From: Herminiimonas sp. | GTDB lineage: Bacteria > Pseudomonadota > Gammaproteobacteria > Burkholderiales > Burkholderiaceae | Reading direction: 5' to 3' | DNA: 64,000 nucleotides | Assembly (NCBI RefSeq): GCF_030655415.1 | Contig: NZ_JAURVN010000004.1 | Span: forward strand, 372,001-436,000 | Shown: one piece after another, positions 1 through 9,081 of the stretch | Layout: the number at the start of each line of letters is the position of its first letter | Position numbering within the stretch: the first letter of the stretch is position 1 | Notes under the pieces: generated by a model | Seen by the model: only the letters and a program-made list of their open reading frames with translations | The model's database searches: none | What the model was told of the DNA's origin: nothing | Translations under genes and position numbers: made by a program

Positions 1-711
1 GGCTTCGGCGATCTGGCTCCGGGCTTCAACATGCTCGATCCGATCAAGGCAACCATCGTCAATCCAGGCTTGTCGCTGGACGGCAAGTTTGGCGAGTCAG
101 GTATTCCAGCATCGATCGTCACCAAATATTTGGCTGAGCACGGTGTCATCATTGAAAAATGCGGCCTGTATTCGTTCTTCATCATGTTCACGATCGGCAT
201 CACCAAAGGTCGCTGGAACACGCTGCTGACCGCGTTGCAACAGTTCAAGGACGATTACGACAAGAACCAACCGATGTGGCGCATCCTGCCGGAATTCGCT
301 GCAGCGAACCCACGCTATGAACGCGTCGGTCTGCGCGACTTGTGTCAGCAGATTCATGATTTCTACAAAGCCTACGACGTCGCACGTTTGACGACAGAGA
401 TGTATTTGTCAGACATGCAGCCAGCAATGAAACCGTCAGATGCGTTCGCCAAAATGGCGCATAGAGAAATCGATCGGGTACCGATTGACGAACTCGAAGG
501 CCGTGTAACATCGATCCTGTTGACGCCATATCCACCGGGTATTCCATTGCTGATCCCGGGTGAACGCTTCAACAAAACCATCGTCGACTACCTGCGTTTT
601 GCACGTGACTTCAACGAAAAATTCCCTGGCTTCGAAACCGATGTCCACGGTCTGGTGACGCGTGAAGTCGATGGCAAGCGCGGATATTTCGTCGACTGCG
701 TACGCCAATAA
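1..711 (+). CDS. Arginine/lysine/ornithine decarboxylase, C-terminal part (5' end outside window)
   Basis: The reading frame is open from the first base and ends at TAA 709-711, so this is the last 236 residues of a longer protein; family members are about 750 residues. These are PLP-dependent decarboxylases of the large prokaryotic Orn/Lys/Arg type, which turn a basic amino acid into a diamine or agmatine. The visible part covers the end of the aminotransferase-like fold (MLDPIKATIVNPGLSLDG; GIPASIVTKYL) and the C-terminal domain, with the family signatures LTPYPPGIPLLIPGER and FPGFETDVHG. The PLP lysine lies upstream of the window. Substrate cannot be decided from this fragment; overall similarity favours the arginine-type branch, which is an inference. 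Confidence 0.9.
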   Translation, partial: GFGDLAPGFNMLDPIKATIVNPGLSLDGKFGESGIPASIVTKYLAEHGVIIEKCGLYSFFIMFTIGITKGRWNTLLTALQQFKDDYDKNQPMWRILPEFAAANPRYERVGLRDLCQQIHDFYKAYDVARLTTEMYLSDMQPAMKPSDAFAKMAHREIDRVPIDELEGRVTSILLTPYPPGIPLLIPGERFNKTIVDYLRFARDFNEKFPGFETDVHGLVTREVDGKRGYFVDCVRQ

Positions 712-739
712 ACTCTACTGAAAAATCGCCGAGCATTCG

Positions 740-2272
740 ATGCAAACTCTTTGCAGACTAATCCTCGGCGATCAACTCAATCCGCAACATAGTTGGTTCG
801 CCAGCAGGCGTGATGACGTTGTTTACCTGTTCATGGAAGTGCGACAGGAAACAGATTACGTGCTGCACCACGCACAGAAAATCATCGCGATTTTTGCTGC
901 CATGCGCGACCTTGCCGAGCAGCTCCGTATTGCAGGTCATCGCGTAGATTATATGGCGATCGACGACCCCGACAATCTTCCTTCCTTAACTAAAAATCTC
1001 GATAGCTTATTCGTCAAGCACGATGCCCGTGCGTTCGAATATCAAACGCCCGATGAATGGCGACTCGATCAGCAACTGGCGACTTACATTGCCGGACTGA
1101 AGATAGCTGCGCGCATGGTCGATACCGAGCATTTTTATACCTCGCGTAACGAAGCCGCAGAGATTTTCAAAGACCGTAAACAATGGTTGATGGAACACTT
1201 CTATCGACAGATGCGCGTCAAGCATGACGTGCTGATGAATGGCCCGCGCGCGCCGGTTGGTGCAAAGTGGAACTTCGATGAAGACAATCGCAAAGCATGG
1301 AATGGTTTGCCGCGTGAACCTGCTGATGCACGCACCTTTCACGATCATTCAGCGTTATGGCAAACCATAGTCGCAGCCGGCGTCGACAGCTTTGGAAAAC
1401 CGTCTGCCAATCATATCGGCTGGTCGCTGAATCGTGCTGAAGCTTTAGAACAGCTGGACGATTTCATAAGCGAAGCACTACCGCATTTCGGCGATTTTCA
1501 GGATGCAATGAGTACCAAGGCCAGGCGCCTGTTTCACAGCCTGTTGTCGTTCGCGCTCAACACCAAGATGATCAATCCGCGTGAAGTCGTGGCCCACGCA
1601 GAAACCGCTTATCGCGAAGGCCGTGCACCACTGGCTGCAGTCGAAGGCTTTATTCGACAAATTCTCGGCTGGCGCGAATATGTGCGCGGTGTGTATTGGG
1701 CAAATATGCCGGGCTACGACCAGCAGAACGCATTCGTTCACGATATCCCTCTACCATCCTGGTTCTGGGACGGCAATACGAAGATGCGTTGCCTGGCGCA
1801 CGCGATTGGCGATTCACTGGAACACGCACACGCGCATCACATCCAGCGACTGATGATTATCGGTAATTTTTCATTACTCGCTGGTCTCGATCCAGTTGCC
1901 GTGCATCGTTGGTATCTGGGTGTTTATATCGACGCCTTCGAATGGGTTGAATTACCAAATACGCTGGGCATGAGCCAGTTCGCCGATGGCGGCGCGATGG
2001 CGACCAAACCGTATGTCTCAAGCGCCGCTTACATCAATCGCATGAGCGATTATTGCAAAGGCTGTCACTACGACAAAAAACTGCGCGAAGGCAACAAGGC
2101 TTGTCCCTTCAACGCGCTGTACTGGGATTTCTTTGCACGTAATAAAGAAACCTTGGGTAGCAACCATCGCCTAGGCATGGTGTACCGCCAGCTTGAAAAA
2201 ATGGATCCCGAAGTAGTGAGTGCATTACGCCTCAAAGCAAACGATAGCCGTCAAAGGCTGAATGAACTGTGA
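740..2272 (+). CDS. Iron-sulfur (6-4) photolyase / cryptochrome-like protein (PhrB, FeS-BCP family)
   Basis: Deoxyribodipyrimidine photolyase-related protein of 510 residues, the family's normal length. Members bind FAD, a lumazine-type antenna and a 4Fe-4S cluster and repair (6-4) photoproducts in light. The N-terminal antenna domain starts LILGDQLNPQH. The all-helical FAD domain follows, with GWREYVRGVYW and a His-rich stretch HAHAHHIQR. Four cysteines, C351, C439, C442 and C455 (YCKGC ... KACPF), match the cluster ligands of Agrobacterium PhrB as I recall them, each shifted by one residue. It starts 28 bp after the decarboxylase, and the next reading frame starts just downstream, so it may be co-transcribed with the lysozyme-inhibitor-like gene. 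Light-dependent repair is family knowledge; the exact substrate is inferred. Confidence 0.93.
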   Translation: MQTLCRLILGDQLNPQHSWFASRRDDVVYLFMEVRQETDYVLHHAQKIIAIFAAMRDLAEQLRIAGHRVDYMAIDDPDNLPSLTKNLDSLFVKHDARAFEYQTPDEWRLDQQLATYIAGLKIAARMVDTEHFYTSRNEAAEIFKDRKQWLMEHFYRQMRVKHDVLMNGPRAPVGAKWNFDEDNRKAWNGLPREPADARTFHDHSALWQTIVAAGVDSFGKPSANHIGWSLNRAEALEQLDDFISEALPHFGDFQDAMSTKARRLFHSLLSFALNTKMINPREVVAHAETAYREGRAPLAAVEGFIRQILGWREYVRGVYWANMPGYDQQNAFVHDIPLPSWFWDGNTKMRCLAHAIGDSLEHAHAHHIQRLMIIGNFSLLAGLDPVAVHRWYLGVYIDAFEWVELPNTLGMSQFADGGAMATKPYVSSAAYINRMSDYCKGCHYDKKLREGNKACPFNALYWDFFARNKETLGSNHRLGMVYRQLEKMDPEVVSALRLKANDSRQRLNEL

Positions 2273-2307
2273 TCCACAGCACTTCACCCAAGGTAAAAAA
2301 GTCACCC

Positions 2308-2763
2308 ATGAATAAACTTGCTCTACTCTTATGCAGCCTCGTCATCGCTGGCATCACACAGAACGCCATCGCCGCCGACAACGATAGAACTATCAGTGCC
2401 ACCATGCCGCACGGCATAACGGTCGTTGCTGAAGAAGGCATTCTGGAACCACGCAGCGCTGGCAGCTACAGCTTGCAGCTCTATGCGAAAAACGATCCCG
2501 CCTATCCCTACGATCAATTCATCACCGGCCTTGTTCGGCCGCGCAACGGTACGCTCGTAGAAATCAAATTCGCAGATCTAACACATGACGGCAAGCCGGA
2601 AATTATCGTCATCACGCGCTACACAGGTAGCGGCTCCTTCGTCACGGTGGATGCATTTCGTGTGCGACAAAAGTCTGTGCAATTGCTGACGTCGATAACC
2701 GGGTTAGATGCGAAGAAAGATGCAATCAAGGCATTGAAGAATAAATTGAATAGCGGACGTTGA
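2308..2763 (+). CDS. Probable periplasmic inhibitor of I-type lysozyme (PliI-like)
   Basis: Exported protein of 151 residues. I chose the ATG at 2308 because it begins a clean signal peptide (MNKLALLLCSLVIAG, cleavage near AIAA-DND). An in-frame ATG at 2269 would put a charged stretch in front of it. The mature part contains EGILEPRSAGSYSLQLY, DQFITGLVRPR and YTGSGSF. This pattern resembles the PliI family, which protects bacteria against invertebrate-type lysozymes by inserting a loop into the enzyme's active site. The assignment rests on recalled motif resemblance only, so a general periplasmic beta-sandwich protein remains possible. It lies directly behind the photolyase gene and ends at a hairpin shared with the converging DJ-1 gene. 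Confidence 0.6.
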   Translation: MNKLALLLCSLVIAGITQNAIAADNDRTISATMPHGITVVAEEGILEPRSAGSYSLQLYAKNDPAYPYDQFITGLVRPRNGTLVEIKFADLTHDGKPEIIVITRYTGSGSFVTVDAFRVRQKSVQLLTSITGLDAKKDAIKALKNKLNSGR

Positions 2764-2781
2764 GTCTGCGCTATTAAAACT

Positions 2782-2806
2782 GGTGGAAAGCGCGATGCCT
2801 TCCACC
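2782..2806. terminator. Hairpin between converging genes
   Basis: GGTGGAA (2782-2788) pairs with TTCCACC (2800-2806) in the short gap between the PliI-like gene and the converging DJ-1 gene. There is no good U-run on either side, so it is at best a weak bidirectional terminator. Confidence 0.4.
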
Positions 2807-2815
2807 CTGCACTGC

Positions 2816-3499
2816 TCAAGATTTTTTTAGCTGCTCCAACAACTTCTCTGCGACCAGTTGCGACGATGCTGGATTTTGTCCGGTAATCAATTTGCCATCG
2901 ATCAAGGCATACGCGCCCCAATCCGCACCCTTGCTGTAAATACCGCCACGTTCCTTGAGCTTATCTTCCAGCAGAAAGGGCACGACATCTCTGAGTCCGA
3001 CCGCATCCTCTTCCGTATTCGAAAAACCAGTTACCTTGCGACCTTTTACTAAATAGTCGCCATTTGTCTCGCGAATATTTACCAAAGCTGCTGGCGCATG
3101 ACATACCGCTGCAACCGGTTTCCCAGCGCGTACAAAGGATTCCAGCAAAGCGATGGATGTCGGATTATTAGGCATATCCCACATCGGACCATGACCGCCC
3201 GGGTAAAACACGCCGTCGAAATCTTCGGCTTTGATGTCCAATAACTTTTGCGTGCTGGCAAGTTGCTTTTTGGCAGCGACATCAGCGGCGAAACGTTCGG
3301 TACTTTCGGTCTGCGAATCCGGCTCATCACTCTTCGGGTCGAGTGGCGGCTGGCCACCGTTTGGCGATGCCAGTACCACTTCTGCGCCACCATCCTTGAG
3401 TACATAGTAAGGCGTGGTGAATTCTTCCAGCCAGAAGCCGGTTTTCTTGCCGGTGTCGCCGAGGCGGTCGTGTGAAGTTAGAACGAGAAGGATTTTCAT
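2816..3499 (-). CDS. DJ-1/PfpI family protein (type 1 glutamine amidotransferase-like)
   Basis: Cytosolic protein of 227 residues with a class I glutamine amidotransferase-like fold. The nucleophile elbow AVCHAPAAL puts the reactive cysteine at C133, with GGHG at 101-104 and an acidic residue near position 25, as in Hsp31/DJ-1 proteins. Family members act as glutathione-independent glyoxalases, deglycases or chaperones; which activity applies cannot be read from the sequence. The GGxG context and the long segment after MKILLVLTSHDR place it with stand-alone single-domain members of about 225 residues. GGAG precedes the ATG. It is transcribed alone, converging on the PliI-like gene. Confidence 0.88.
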   Translation of the reverse strand: MKILLVLTSHDRLGDTGKKTGFWLEEFTTPYYVLKDGGAEVVLASPNGGQPPLDPKSDEPDSQTESTERFAADVAAKKQLASTQKLLDIKAEDFDGVFYPGGHGPMWDMPNNPTSIALLESFVRAGKPVAAVCHAPAALVNIRETNGDYLVKGRKVTGFSNTEEDAVGLRDVVPFLLEDKLKERGGIYSKGADWGAYALIDGKLITGQNPASSQLVAEKLLEQLKKS

Positions 3500-3702
3500 G
3501 GAGCACTCCAGATTAGCTACCGAACAACATGGTTCAGCAGAAATTTATGCGAGGAACAGTCAGGGAATAAACAGTTAATGTTTTGCTTACTACTATCGGA
3601 CTCGACGATGCCGTCTATCGTTCAATCAAATAAAAATTGAGAGCCTATTCTCGACTCATAATTTAAAAGACGCTGATGAATCTTCTAGACGCAAGGCAAG
3701 TC

Positions 3703-6624
3703 TCAGGCTGCCGGTTTTTCCAGGTAAGCCTCGATATCCACTTGATCGATCTGCTCAGGCGCCATATACGATTGCGCGTATTCCATATAAACGCCCGACC
3801 GCAAAAATAGCTCAAAGAGTTCTGCATCGATGTGCTGATCTTTGCGCATGAAGGACATGATTTTCAATGCCTCAGAAAGAGTCTTCCCTTTTTTGTATGG
3901 ACGATCTGCTGCAGTCAGCGCTTCGAAGATATCGGCGATGGCCATCATGCGTGCGACTGGACTCATCTCTTCACGCTTCAGCATTTTCGGATAACCGGTG
4001 CCATCCATTTTTTCATGATGACCACCTGCGATCTCCGGCACATGACGTAGATGACGCGGGAAAGGCAATTGCGACAGCATGATGATGGTCTGGATCATGT
4101 GTTCATTGATCTTGTAACGTTCTTCTTCAGACAAGGTTCCGCGACTAACAGACAGGTTATAAATCTCACCGCGGTTATAGAGTAGCTCAGGCACTTTGAC
4201 GCGAAAGCCCCATTTGTTATCCGGTGCAATTTTGTCTTGCGCGCGGCGTTCAAACAAATGCTCAGGCTTGTCAGCCAACAAGGATTCTGTGACGGGTAAT
4301 GTGGCAGTTGGCGCGCCGGACTTGCGCTGTTTTTCTTCATGCGAAATTCCGATGTCATCATTCAATGTACGCAACCAGGTTCTCGCCGCAATCTTCTTCA
4401 GGCGCTCTACTTTTTCCGGCGCCATGAATTCACCACCTTCATTGCACGTCGCAACAAATGCGAAGTCGTTATCCAAATCAAGCAGTTGCTCTGCCAGTTT
4501 TTCGTGCGCGATTTGTGCGTCTTCACCTGCCGCAATCTGTCTCAGGCAATTGATTTCTGCATCGCGTTTGATGACTTCAAATCGCATGCGTACTTCATGA
4601 ATGCGGTCGTAAATGGTTTCCAGCTTGGTGGCTTTATCGACCACGTATTCCGGCGTTGTGACCTTGCCGCAATCATGCAACCACGCGGCGACGTGCACCG
4701 CCTCCCACTCATCTTTACTTAAATCAAAATCGGCGTAAGGCCCGCTCTCTTGCACACATGCTGCGCGCGCCAACATCTTGGTCAACTCCGGTACGCGTGC
4801 GCAATGGCCCCCTGTGTAAGCGCTCTTGGCATCGATTGCGCCTGCGATCAATTGGATAAAAGCCTCAAACAAGGCTTTCTGCTCACGGATCAAGCCGCGT
4901 GTTTCCATCGAGCTGCTGGCGGAATCTGACAAGGCACCGACGAAGGCCAGTTGCGCACCATCGATGCGTGTTTTTCGCTTCAGCAGCATCAACCCCAGCA
5001 ATTCATGCTGACGATTAAACAGCGGCACGGCGATCATCCACGCTGCATCTTTTTTCTCGCAAAGCGCGCGCAATCCAGTGGTTTCGATTTCATCCGCACT
5101 CATCATTGCGTCCTGCGCCTGCTGTTTGTCCAAAGCAGTGCGCAACAGCGTCGGCAACTTATCCATACTCAGTGGGTGCAAACTGCGACTGACCTCTTCC
5201 CCCATGCTGGACTCTGCAGTGAATGGCAGTAGCTGGTCGCCCTCAAGCAAATACAGCGCGCCCGACTGCGCCTCGCCGGCAACAATGGTTTCGTTCAGGA
5301 GCATGGGCAAGAGCTTTTCAAAATCTGTCTCGGCCGCCACTGCATGGGTGATGTCCATGAACTTGCGTATCGTGCTCTTCATCACATCCATGGTTGTCGC
5401 CAGCGAATTCACTTCGGCGATATTGGAACGCAAAGTGATGGGCTGATCGAATTCGAAATGACGTATCGCCTCCGCTTCGTTGGCAAGCGTACGCAGTGAT
5501 TTGGAAATAGCGCGTGAGATGAACCAGATGATCGGTACCGCGATCAGGATGACCAGCAAGGTAATCAGTATCGATGTCGAGCGAATCTTGAGCGCAGTCG
5601 CGAATAACTCAATCTTAGGAATCGCCGTCATCAAATACAAAGGCTCTGAACCCTCCAGCTCAATCGGTAACACAGAAACACGCCAATCCTCACCATCAAG
5701 TTCCACTGTTTTTGAAATGCCCTCAGGAGCCATATTCTTTGTAATCGAACTGGCTAGGCCTTCCAATGCAGGGATGCCGAAGTCATTCAAATTCTTCAGC
5801 GCAGGAGGAGAATCTTGCGTCGCTGGCGTTGCGATCAGGCGTTTCAAATCCTCATGCGCGACCACATAGCCATCGCGGCTCACCAAGGCGAGCTGGCTGG
5901 ATGGCGTGACCTTCTGCCTTTGCAAAGCCGCACCCAAAGCCGAGAGTGGAATATCCGCTGCAATAACCGCATGACCATTTTGTGCACGTTTGGCAATCGT
6001 CAAACCGACTTTGCCGACCGAAAAGAAAAGATAAGGCTTGGTCGTAATCGTGCCTGTCGCCACAATTGCATTCTGGTACCAGCTACGCTGACGTGGATCA
6101 AACGCTGTCGCGTATTCCGGATGCGTTTCTTCGATCAAAATCTCCATCGCCGCATCCAGATAGATGTACTTCGCTTCTACCGCTCCATAGCTGTGTTCAA
6201 TGCTGCGGAGTTGATAGCGACTACCTGCGGGAGCGTGATATTTGATGCGCTCTTCTTCGCTATCCAGGCGATGCAAAAAGAAGTAATCGCCAGATTCATA
6301 ACCGATAAAAATAGACGTCATGCCCGAGGCATTGCTCAAGGCCGGTTGCAAGACGTTAAAGCTGGTGAGGCGTTCCTGCAACGAATCGGCAAAGGTAAGG
6401 CGGTGATAACTCAACAGCTCGACGGTTGTATCAGCTGGCACGAGTATGCCCTTGATCTCGCCGGCAATTTCGCGGCTGGCGCGCTGGGTAAGATCCTGCG
6501 CCGAGGTTTCCAGCATGTCGTAAGACATTTGATAACCAACACCGGCAATCACCCCGCTGATGACGAGCGTCATCACTATAAAGAGAGTGGATAGGTGTAT
6601 GTGCAGAGGAAACTTGAACTTCAT
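3703..6624 (-). CDS. Membrane c-di-GMP phosphodiesterase: dCache-HAMP-GAF-HD-GYP
   Basis: Inner-membrane sensor of 973 residues. TM1 is at about 11-30, an extracytoplasmic Cache-type sensor at about 40-340, TM2 at about 350-370, HAMP to about 420, a GAF-like domain at about 430-580, and HD-GYP at about 590-960. The metal-binding HD pair is H650-D651 (LHDCGK) and the hallmark HHEKMDGTGYP is at 869-879, so hydrolysis of c-di-GMP is likely. About 219 residues separate the two motifs, far more than in short HD-GYP proteins such as RpfG. The extra segment is helical and charged (see finding). It is divergent from the GGDEF gene at 6970, which suggests opposing control of one c-di-GMP pool. Confidence 0.92.
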   Translation of the reverse strand: MKFKFPLHIHLSTLFIVMTLVISGVIAGVGYQMSYDMLETSAQDLTQRASREIAGEIKGILVPADTTVELLSYHRLTFADSLQERLTSFNVLQPALSNASGMTSIFIGYESGDYFFLHRLDSEEERIKYHAPAGSRYQLRSIEHSYGAVEAKYIYLDAAMEILIEETHPEYATAFDPRQRSWYQNAIVATGTITTKPYLFFSVGKVGLTIAKRAQNGHAVIAADIPLSALGAALQRQKVTPSSQLALVSRDGYVVAHEDLKRLIATPATQDSPPALKNLNDFGIPALEGLASSITKNMAPEGISKTVELDGEDWRVSVLPIELEGSEPLYLMTAIPKIELFATALKIRSTSILITLLVILIAVPIIWFISRAISKSLRTLANEAEAIRHFEFDQPITLRSNIAEVNSLATTMDVMKSTIRKFMDITHAVAAETDFEKLLPMLLNETIVAGEAQSGALYLLEGDQLLPFTAESSMGEEVSRSLHPLSMDKLPTLLRTALDKQQAQDAMMSADEIETTGLRALCEKKDAAWMIAVPLFNRQHELLGLMLLKRKTRIDGAQLAFVGALSDSASSSMETRGLIREQKALFEAFIQLIAGAIDAKSAYTGGHCARVPELTKMLARAACVQESGPYADFDLSKDEWEAVHVAAWLHDCGKVTTPEYVVDKATKLETIYDRIHEVRMRFEVIKRDAEINCLRQIAAGEDAQIAHEKLAEQLLDLDNDFAFVATCNEGGEFMAPEKVERLKKIAARTWLRTLNDDIGISHEEKQRKSGAPTATLPVTESLLADKPEHLFERRAQDKIAPDNKWGFRVKVPELLYNRGEIYNLSVSRGTLSEEERYKINEHMIQTIIMLSQLPFPRHLRHVPEIAGGHHEKMDGTGYPKMLKREEMSPVARMMAIADIFEALTAADRPYKKGKTLSEALKIMSFMRKDQHIDAELFELFLRSGVYMEYAQSYMAPEQIDQVDIEAYLEKPAA

Positions 6625-6969
6625 GAAGCACCTACCCGTCTTGAGGTTATCAGGGAATCAAGTGATGCTTATTCTGCTACAAATTTGTTAAATGCTCCAA
6701 TTAAAAAACATGAATTTTGGCAATGATTTTTACAATATGGGCATATGCGATTCAAGCATGCGACGGGAACGGCTCACAACCAGCTTACGTTATAAATCTG
6801 AGTTTGAATGTTGAGCTGATAACTCGTTACCCCATACGATCCGACTGTCATGGACAAGATCTGACGGGCTCCCTACAGAATAAATCCATGCTTTTTTTCA
6901 TGTCAAAAAGAAATTTTTTCCCTGATGCTAGGTTAAGCTAATCAAAATTAATTAAAAAATTGAATTGCC
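6625..6969. other. Divergent intergenic region between HD-GYP and GGDEF genes
   Basis: This 345-bp AT-rich spacer must hold both promoters of the head-to-head c-di-GMP genes. No clear -35/-10 pair or long inverted repeat stands out. A 74-codon open frame (6717-6941) lacks a ribosome-binding site and any family resemblance, and I do not call it a gene. Confidence 0.5.
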
Positions 6970-7884
6970 ATGTTTTCAGAAAAACAGATAGCGGACATCC
7001 TCGCCGCACTTCCCGATCCCGCTTTTATCCTCACTCGCAGTGGTTGTTATGCGGCCATCTTCGGCGGCAGTGATTTGCGTTATTACCACGATGGCAGCGG
7101 CTTGATTGGCAAATCGCTGCACGACGTATTGCATGCTGAAAAAGCGATGTGGTTTGCGAAAGAAATCGAAAAAGCACTCTCATCACATCAACTCCATATT
7201 GTTGAATACGAGCTTGCAGGAAGTGATGTCAAAGGACTGGAAGATGGACCATCAAACGTCATCTGGTTTGAGGGACGTGTGCAGGCACTCAATTTTCAGG
7301 TGCTAGGGGAAGATGCCGTCCTTTGGGTCGCCAGCAATATCACCGAACGTCATGAGCTCGAAACGCAACTCCGTTCACTGAGTGAGCGCGATCCGCTAAC
7401 AAACTTGTTCAATCGCCGAAAACTTCTAGCAATGCTGGAGGACCAGTACGAGCTGTTCAACCGCTACGCAATTCCTACAGCTGTTTTTATTTTCGACATC
7501 AACGATTTCAAAAAAATAAACGACCAGTACGGGCATCTGATGGGCGATCAAGCACTACAAGCAATCGCACAATCCTGCATAACAGAATTGCGCGCGCCCG
7601 ACATGGCAGCGCGATTTGGCGGTGATGAGTTTGTAATCGTCATGCCGCATACGGACCAAAATCAGGCTCTCAGCATCATCCAGCGATTAAGTACCAGTAT
7701 CGAGAAAACAACCGCTGCAATAGGTTTTGCTAACGGCATCAAGATCAGTGGTGGGCTGAGTGAAATTTTGAGCGGTGACACATCTGTGGAGGCAGTAATG
7801 CGTCGTGCTGATGAAAAGTTATATCAGGCAAAAGACGCTGGTCGTACGCGCATCAGTGAGCTCACACCATTAGAAAAAACTTAG
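6970..7884 (+). CDS. PAS-GGDEF diguanylate cyclase
   Basis: Soluble protein of 304 residues that makes c-di-GMP from two GTP. Residues 1-130 look like a PAS sensor (ALPDPAFILTR ... VLWVASNITERHELE). The cyclase domain begins at about 138 (SERDPLTNLFNRR), with the intact active site GGDEF at 217-221. An RxxD product-inhibition site lies at 208-211, exactly five residues upstream, so both catalysis and feedback control should work. There is no membrane segment, so the signal is cytoplasmic. It stands head-to-head with an HD-GYP phosphodiesterase and probably works against it. Confidence 0.93.
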   Translation: MFSEKQIADILAALPDPAFILTRSGCYAAIFGGSDLRYYHDGSGLIGKSLHDVLHAEKAMWFAKEIEKALSSHQLHIVEYELAGSDVKGLEDGPSNVIWFEGRVQALNFQVLGEDAVLWVASNITERHELETQLRSLSERDPLTNLFNRRKLLAMLEDQYELFNRYAIPTAVFIFDINDFKKINDQYGHLMGDQALQAIAQSCITELRAPDMAARFGGDEFVIVMPHTDQNQALSIIQRLSTSIEKTTAAIGFANGIKISGGLSEILSGDTSVEAVMRRADEKLYQAKDAGRTRISELTPLEKT

Positions 7885-8000
7885 TCGCCGTACGTCCTGT
7901 TTTTCTAGACATACCTGCGCTGAATGTTGTGCTGATCAAGTACTAGCCCAAGCTATCTGCTGCAATCCATCGCAATCATGTTTCAACACAATATTGGCCA

Positions 8001-8030
8001 CAAAAAAATGGCCAGACGCTAGTCTGGCCA
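8001..8030 (-). terminator. Rho-independent terminator of dcd
   Basis: Read on the minus strand, TGGCCAGAC pairs with GTCTGGCCA (8009-8017 and 8022-8030, loop of 4) and is followed by a run of seven T. It lies 25 bp beyond the dcd stop codon. Confidence 0.85.
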
Positions 8031-8055
8031 CATTTGAATCCCTGAAAATACCGAA

Positions 8056-8622
8056 TCAAGCCTTAGGCAAAGTCACCCCGTGCTGACCTTGATATTTGCC
8101 GCCTCTATCCTTATACGACACTTCGCAGACTTCATCGCTTTCAAAGAACAGCACTTGGGCACAACCTTCGCCTGCGTAAATCTTTGCTGGCAACGGTGTC
8201 GTATTCGAGAACTCCAGCGTCACATAGCCTTCCCATTCTGGTTCGAATGGCGTGACGTTGACGATGATGCCGCAACGCGCGTAGGTTGATTTGCCGAGGC
8301 AGATCGTCAATACATTGCGCGGAATGCGGAAGTATTCGATCGTGCGTGCAAGTGCGAACGAGTTTGGCGGGATGATGCAAACGTCGCTTTTAACATCGAC
8401 GAATGAATTTTCATCGAAGTTTTTCGGATCGACGATGGTGCTGTTGATATTGGTGAAAATCTTGAATTCATTCGCGCAACGAATATCGTAGCCGTACGAC
8501 GAGGTGCCGTAAGAAACGATTTTCTGTCCGTTCGCTTCACGAACCTGACCCGGCTCGAACGGTTCGATCATGCCGGTTTCTGCCGCCATGCGGCGTATCC
8601 ATTTGTCAGATTTGATGGTCAT
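8056..8622 (-). CDS. dcd: dCTP deaminase
   Basis: Cytosolic trimeric enzyme that deaminates dCTP to dUTP, feeding dTMP synthesis. I start at the ATG ending at 8622 ([19 protein letters not shown]), giving 188 residues. This is the usual length and N-terminus in this group; an ATG 14 codons upstream is a fortuitous extension. Family features visible are [26 protein letters not shown] with the catalytic glutamate at 137, and the C-terminal [15 protein letters not shown] lid. It appears to be a single-gene unit ending in the terminator at 8001-8030. Confidence 0.97.
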   Translation of the reverse strand: MTIKSDKWIRRMAAETGMIEPFEPGQVREANGQKIVSYGTSSYGYDIRCANEFKIFTNINSTIVDPKNFDENSFVDVKSDVCIIPPNSFALARTIEYFRIPRNVLTICLGKSTYARCGIIVNVTPFEPEWEGYVTLEFSNTTPLPAKIYAGEGCAQVLFFESDEVCEVSYKDRGGKYQGQHGVTLPKA

Positions 8623-8734
8623 ATTCTTTGAATTTAAGAGAGTGTTATCGGGAAATTCCGGCAATTTTACGCGAAATAATGGCTAATTCGATTGGTCGCA
8701 GATAATCGAGAGGTCAAGCTATGGAAGATTTTCT

Positions 8735-9040
8735 CTAGGGATTTTTGCGGCCTGTTTCGATCTGCGGCTCATAGTCGTTTAACTTGTTGATGATGTCAGA
8801 GCGAGTTTTATACTTTTCCTTCAACTGTGCGAGCTTCTTGTCTGTGCCTGTACATAACTCTTTAAGATTTTTCTGCAGAAACTGAGCTCGCTCTTCGTCA
8901 TAAGGATATTCGCCTCGAAAGTGATCACAACCATCGCGCTGTTCTACAAATTTTGTGACATCAGCAGAAAAAGGTGACGCTGCCAATACAGGCAGGCATG
9001 TGCCGAACAGCAATCCTAAAACCGATAAACGAATCTTCAC
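8735..9040 (-). CDS. Small exported protein of unknown function
   Basis: Protein of 101 residues starting at a GTG (8038-8040 of the 9 kb line, i.e. 9038-9040), supported by AAGGGA about 5 bases upstream. The first 20 residues form a signal peptide (KIRLSVLGLLFGTCLPVLAA). The mature part is small, charged, and has two cysteines (GCDHF and ELCTG) that could form a disulfide in the periplasm. The C-terminal half is helical (KKLAQLKEKYKTRSDIINKL). I do not recognise a family. It sits between dcd and hrpA on the same strand and may be transcribed with either. Confidence 0.7.
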   Translation of the reverse strand: MKIRLSVLGLLFGTCLPVLAASPFSADVTKFVEQRDGCDHFRGEYPYDEERAQFLQKNLKELCTGTDKKLAQLKEKYKTRSDIINKLNDYEPQIETGRKNP

Positions 9041-9081
9041 TTGATTCCCTTTTCACGACGGTTGATATGGCCACGAAACGC

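Noticed and set aside
5815..6594. 259-codon plus-strand frame inside the HD-GYP gene
   Set aside because: No domain, no ribosome-binding site, and complete overlap with a clear multi-domain gene.
6717..6941. 74-codon frame in the HD-GYP/GGDEF gap
   Set aside because: No ribosome-binding site or family resemblance, and it would occupy the promoter region of two divergent genes.
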